From NCBI GenBank assembly GCA_021323155.1, contig JAJTCI010000166.1, forward strand, positions 1 to 5,766: a stretch of DNA of 5,766 nt, given 5' to 3'. The stretch's first letter is position 1. Every line of letters starts with the position of its first letter. The stretch comes from Chitinophagaceae bacterium. GTDB taxonomy: Bacteria; Bacteroidota; Bacteroidia; Chitinophagales; Chitinophagaceae. Shown in pieces: positions 5,034-5,766 of this stretch. Made by a program: the position numbers and the translations under genes. The notes under the pieces were generated by a model. That model made no database searches, was not told the origin of the DNA, and saw only the letters and a list, made by a program, of their open reading frames with translations.

Positions 5034-5766
5034 ATGGACCATACAAAGACCGTCATCATTATTGCAGGGCCAACTGCCGTGGGTAAGACTTCGATGGCAA
5101 TGGCGGCAGCCAGGATGTTGAAGACTGAGATCATCTCCGCCGATTCACGGCAGTGTTACCGTGAACTCAATATCGGTGTGGCCAAGCCGGAAGAAAAAGA
5201 GTTGAAGGAAGTAAAACATTTTTTCGTCAACACGCATTCGATACACGACGAGGTAAATGCGGTAGTCTTCGAGCAATACGCATTGGATGTGACGGGGGAT
5301 ATTTTTAGTCGCAGTGACTACGTGGTGATGGCGGGGGGCACCGGGCTTTACCTGAAAGCGTTTTGCGAAGGAATGGATGATATTCCCGCAATCGACCCCG
5401 CGGTCAGGGAACAAATAGTGCGGGAATACGATCTCCAGGGACTTGATTGGTTGCAACAACAGGTCCGGGAGAAGGACCCGGTCTTCTGGCGCTTATGCGA
5501 ACAACAAAATCCCCAACGATTGATGCGTGCCCTGGAAGTGATACAGTCGACCGGCGAATCGATCACCAGCTACCGCAAAGGCGCGACCCGGCAACGAGGG
5601 TTTAATATAATCCGCATTGGCCTGGAACTTCCGCGTGATGAACTGTATGACCGAATAAACGCGAGGGTGGATGACATGGTCCGTGCCGGGCTGGTTGAAG
5701 AAGCGCGTTCACTTTACCCGCTACGTCACCTTAACGCCTTACAGACCGTAGGGTACACAGAATTGT
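5034..5766 (+). CDS. miaA: tRNA dimethylallyltransferase, 3'-truncated by window end
   Basis: Transfers the dimethylallyl group of DMAPP to N6 of A37 in tRNAs reading UNN codons (i6A37), a soluble cytoplasmic step that precedes MiaB thiomethylation where present. 244 codons are visible out of roughly 300 for the family; the rest lies beyond the window. Motifs are the P-loop GPTAVGKT (12-19), ISADSRQCYRELNIGVAKP (34-52) with catalytic Asp37, HSIHDEVNA (68-76), GGTGLYLKA (101-109) with Thr103 equivalent to the catalytic Thr of E. coli MiaA, NPQRLMRALEV (159-169), and LNALQTVGYTEL at the edge. The usual GTAKP reads GVAKP. I chose the ATG at 5034 because the P-loop then falls near residue 12, as in related proteins. 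An in-frame ATG at 5007 would add nine residues (MPQPGHFSL). No ribosome binding site is visible. Identity is very secure; the start is less so. Confidence 0.96.
   Translation, partial: MDHTKTVIIIAGPTAVGKTSMAMAAARMLKTEIISADSRQCYRELNIGVAKPEEKELKEVKHFFVNTHSIHDEVNAVVFEQYALDVTGDIFSRSDYVVMAGGTGLYLKAFCEGMDDIPAIDPAVREQIVREYDLQGLDWLQQQVREKDPVFWRLCEQQNPQRLMRALEVIQSTGESITSYRKGATRQRGFNIIRIGLELPRDELYDRINARVDDMVRAGLVEEARSLYPLRHLNALQTVGYTEL

Overview
The window looks like ordinary chromosomal DNA from a member of the Bacteroidota, probably a moderate-GC lineage such as Chitinophagaceae or a relative. Three things point that way: start codons lack Shine-Dalgarno sequences, a near-perfect Bacteroidota promoter (TTTG ... 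TAnnTTTG) lies before cca, and the protein versions have a Bacteroidota flavour. The phylum is an inference; no rRNA gene or other marker is present. All seven genes are on the + strand. I see no tRNA, rRNA, CRISPR array, insertion sequence or attachment site, and no gene-free stretch longer than about 140 bases.

Region 1 (1-2593) is a tightly packed run of three genes joined by ATGA overlaps: the 3' part of a family 9 (heptosyltransferase-like) glycosyltransferase, a family GT4 glycosyltransferase, and a TsaC-type threonylcarbamoyl-AMP synthase. The first two suggest cell-surface glycan assembly. The third makes the precursor of the tRNA modification t6A37 and appears to be co-translated with them. 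The GT4 gene carries two identical CTTTTTTTTGA tracts, at each of which gain of one T creates an immediate stop.

Region 2 (2594-2982) holds a short intergenic stretch, a 73-codon gene of unknown function, and a promoter that fires almost at the cca start codon.

Region 3 (2983-5766) contains cca (tRNA 3'-CCA addition, class II with an HD domain), a cysteine-free pRiA4b ORF-3-like protein with a strongly acidic tail, a small terminator-like hairpin, and the first 244 codons of miaA (tRNA dimethylallyltransferase), cut by the window end. TsaC, Cca and MiaA all act on tRNA: t6A37, the CCA end and i6A37. The window is therefore a loose tRNA-maturation neighbourhood, with two poorly understood small genes embedded in it.

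I found no clear new defence or mobile system. The best leads are the pRiA4b-like gene placed between two tRNA enzymes, the 73-residue protein, the twin T8 tracts, and the hairpin that ends one base before the preferred miaA start.
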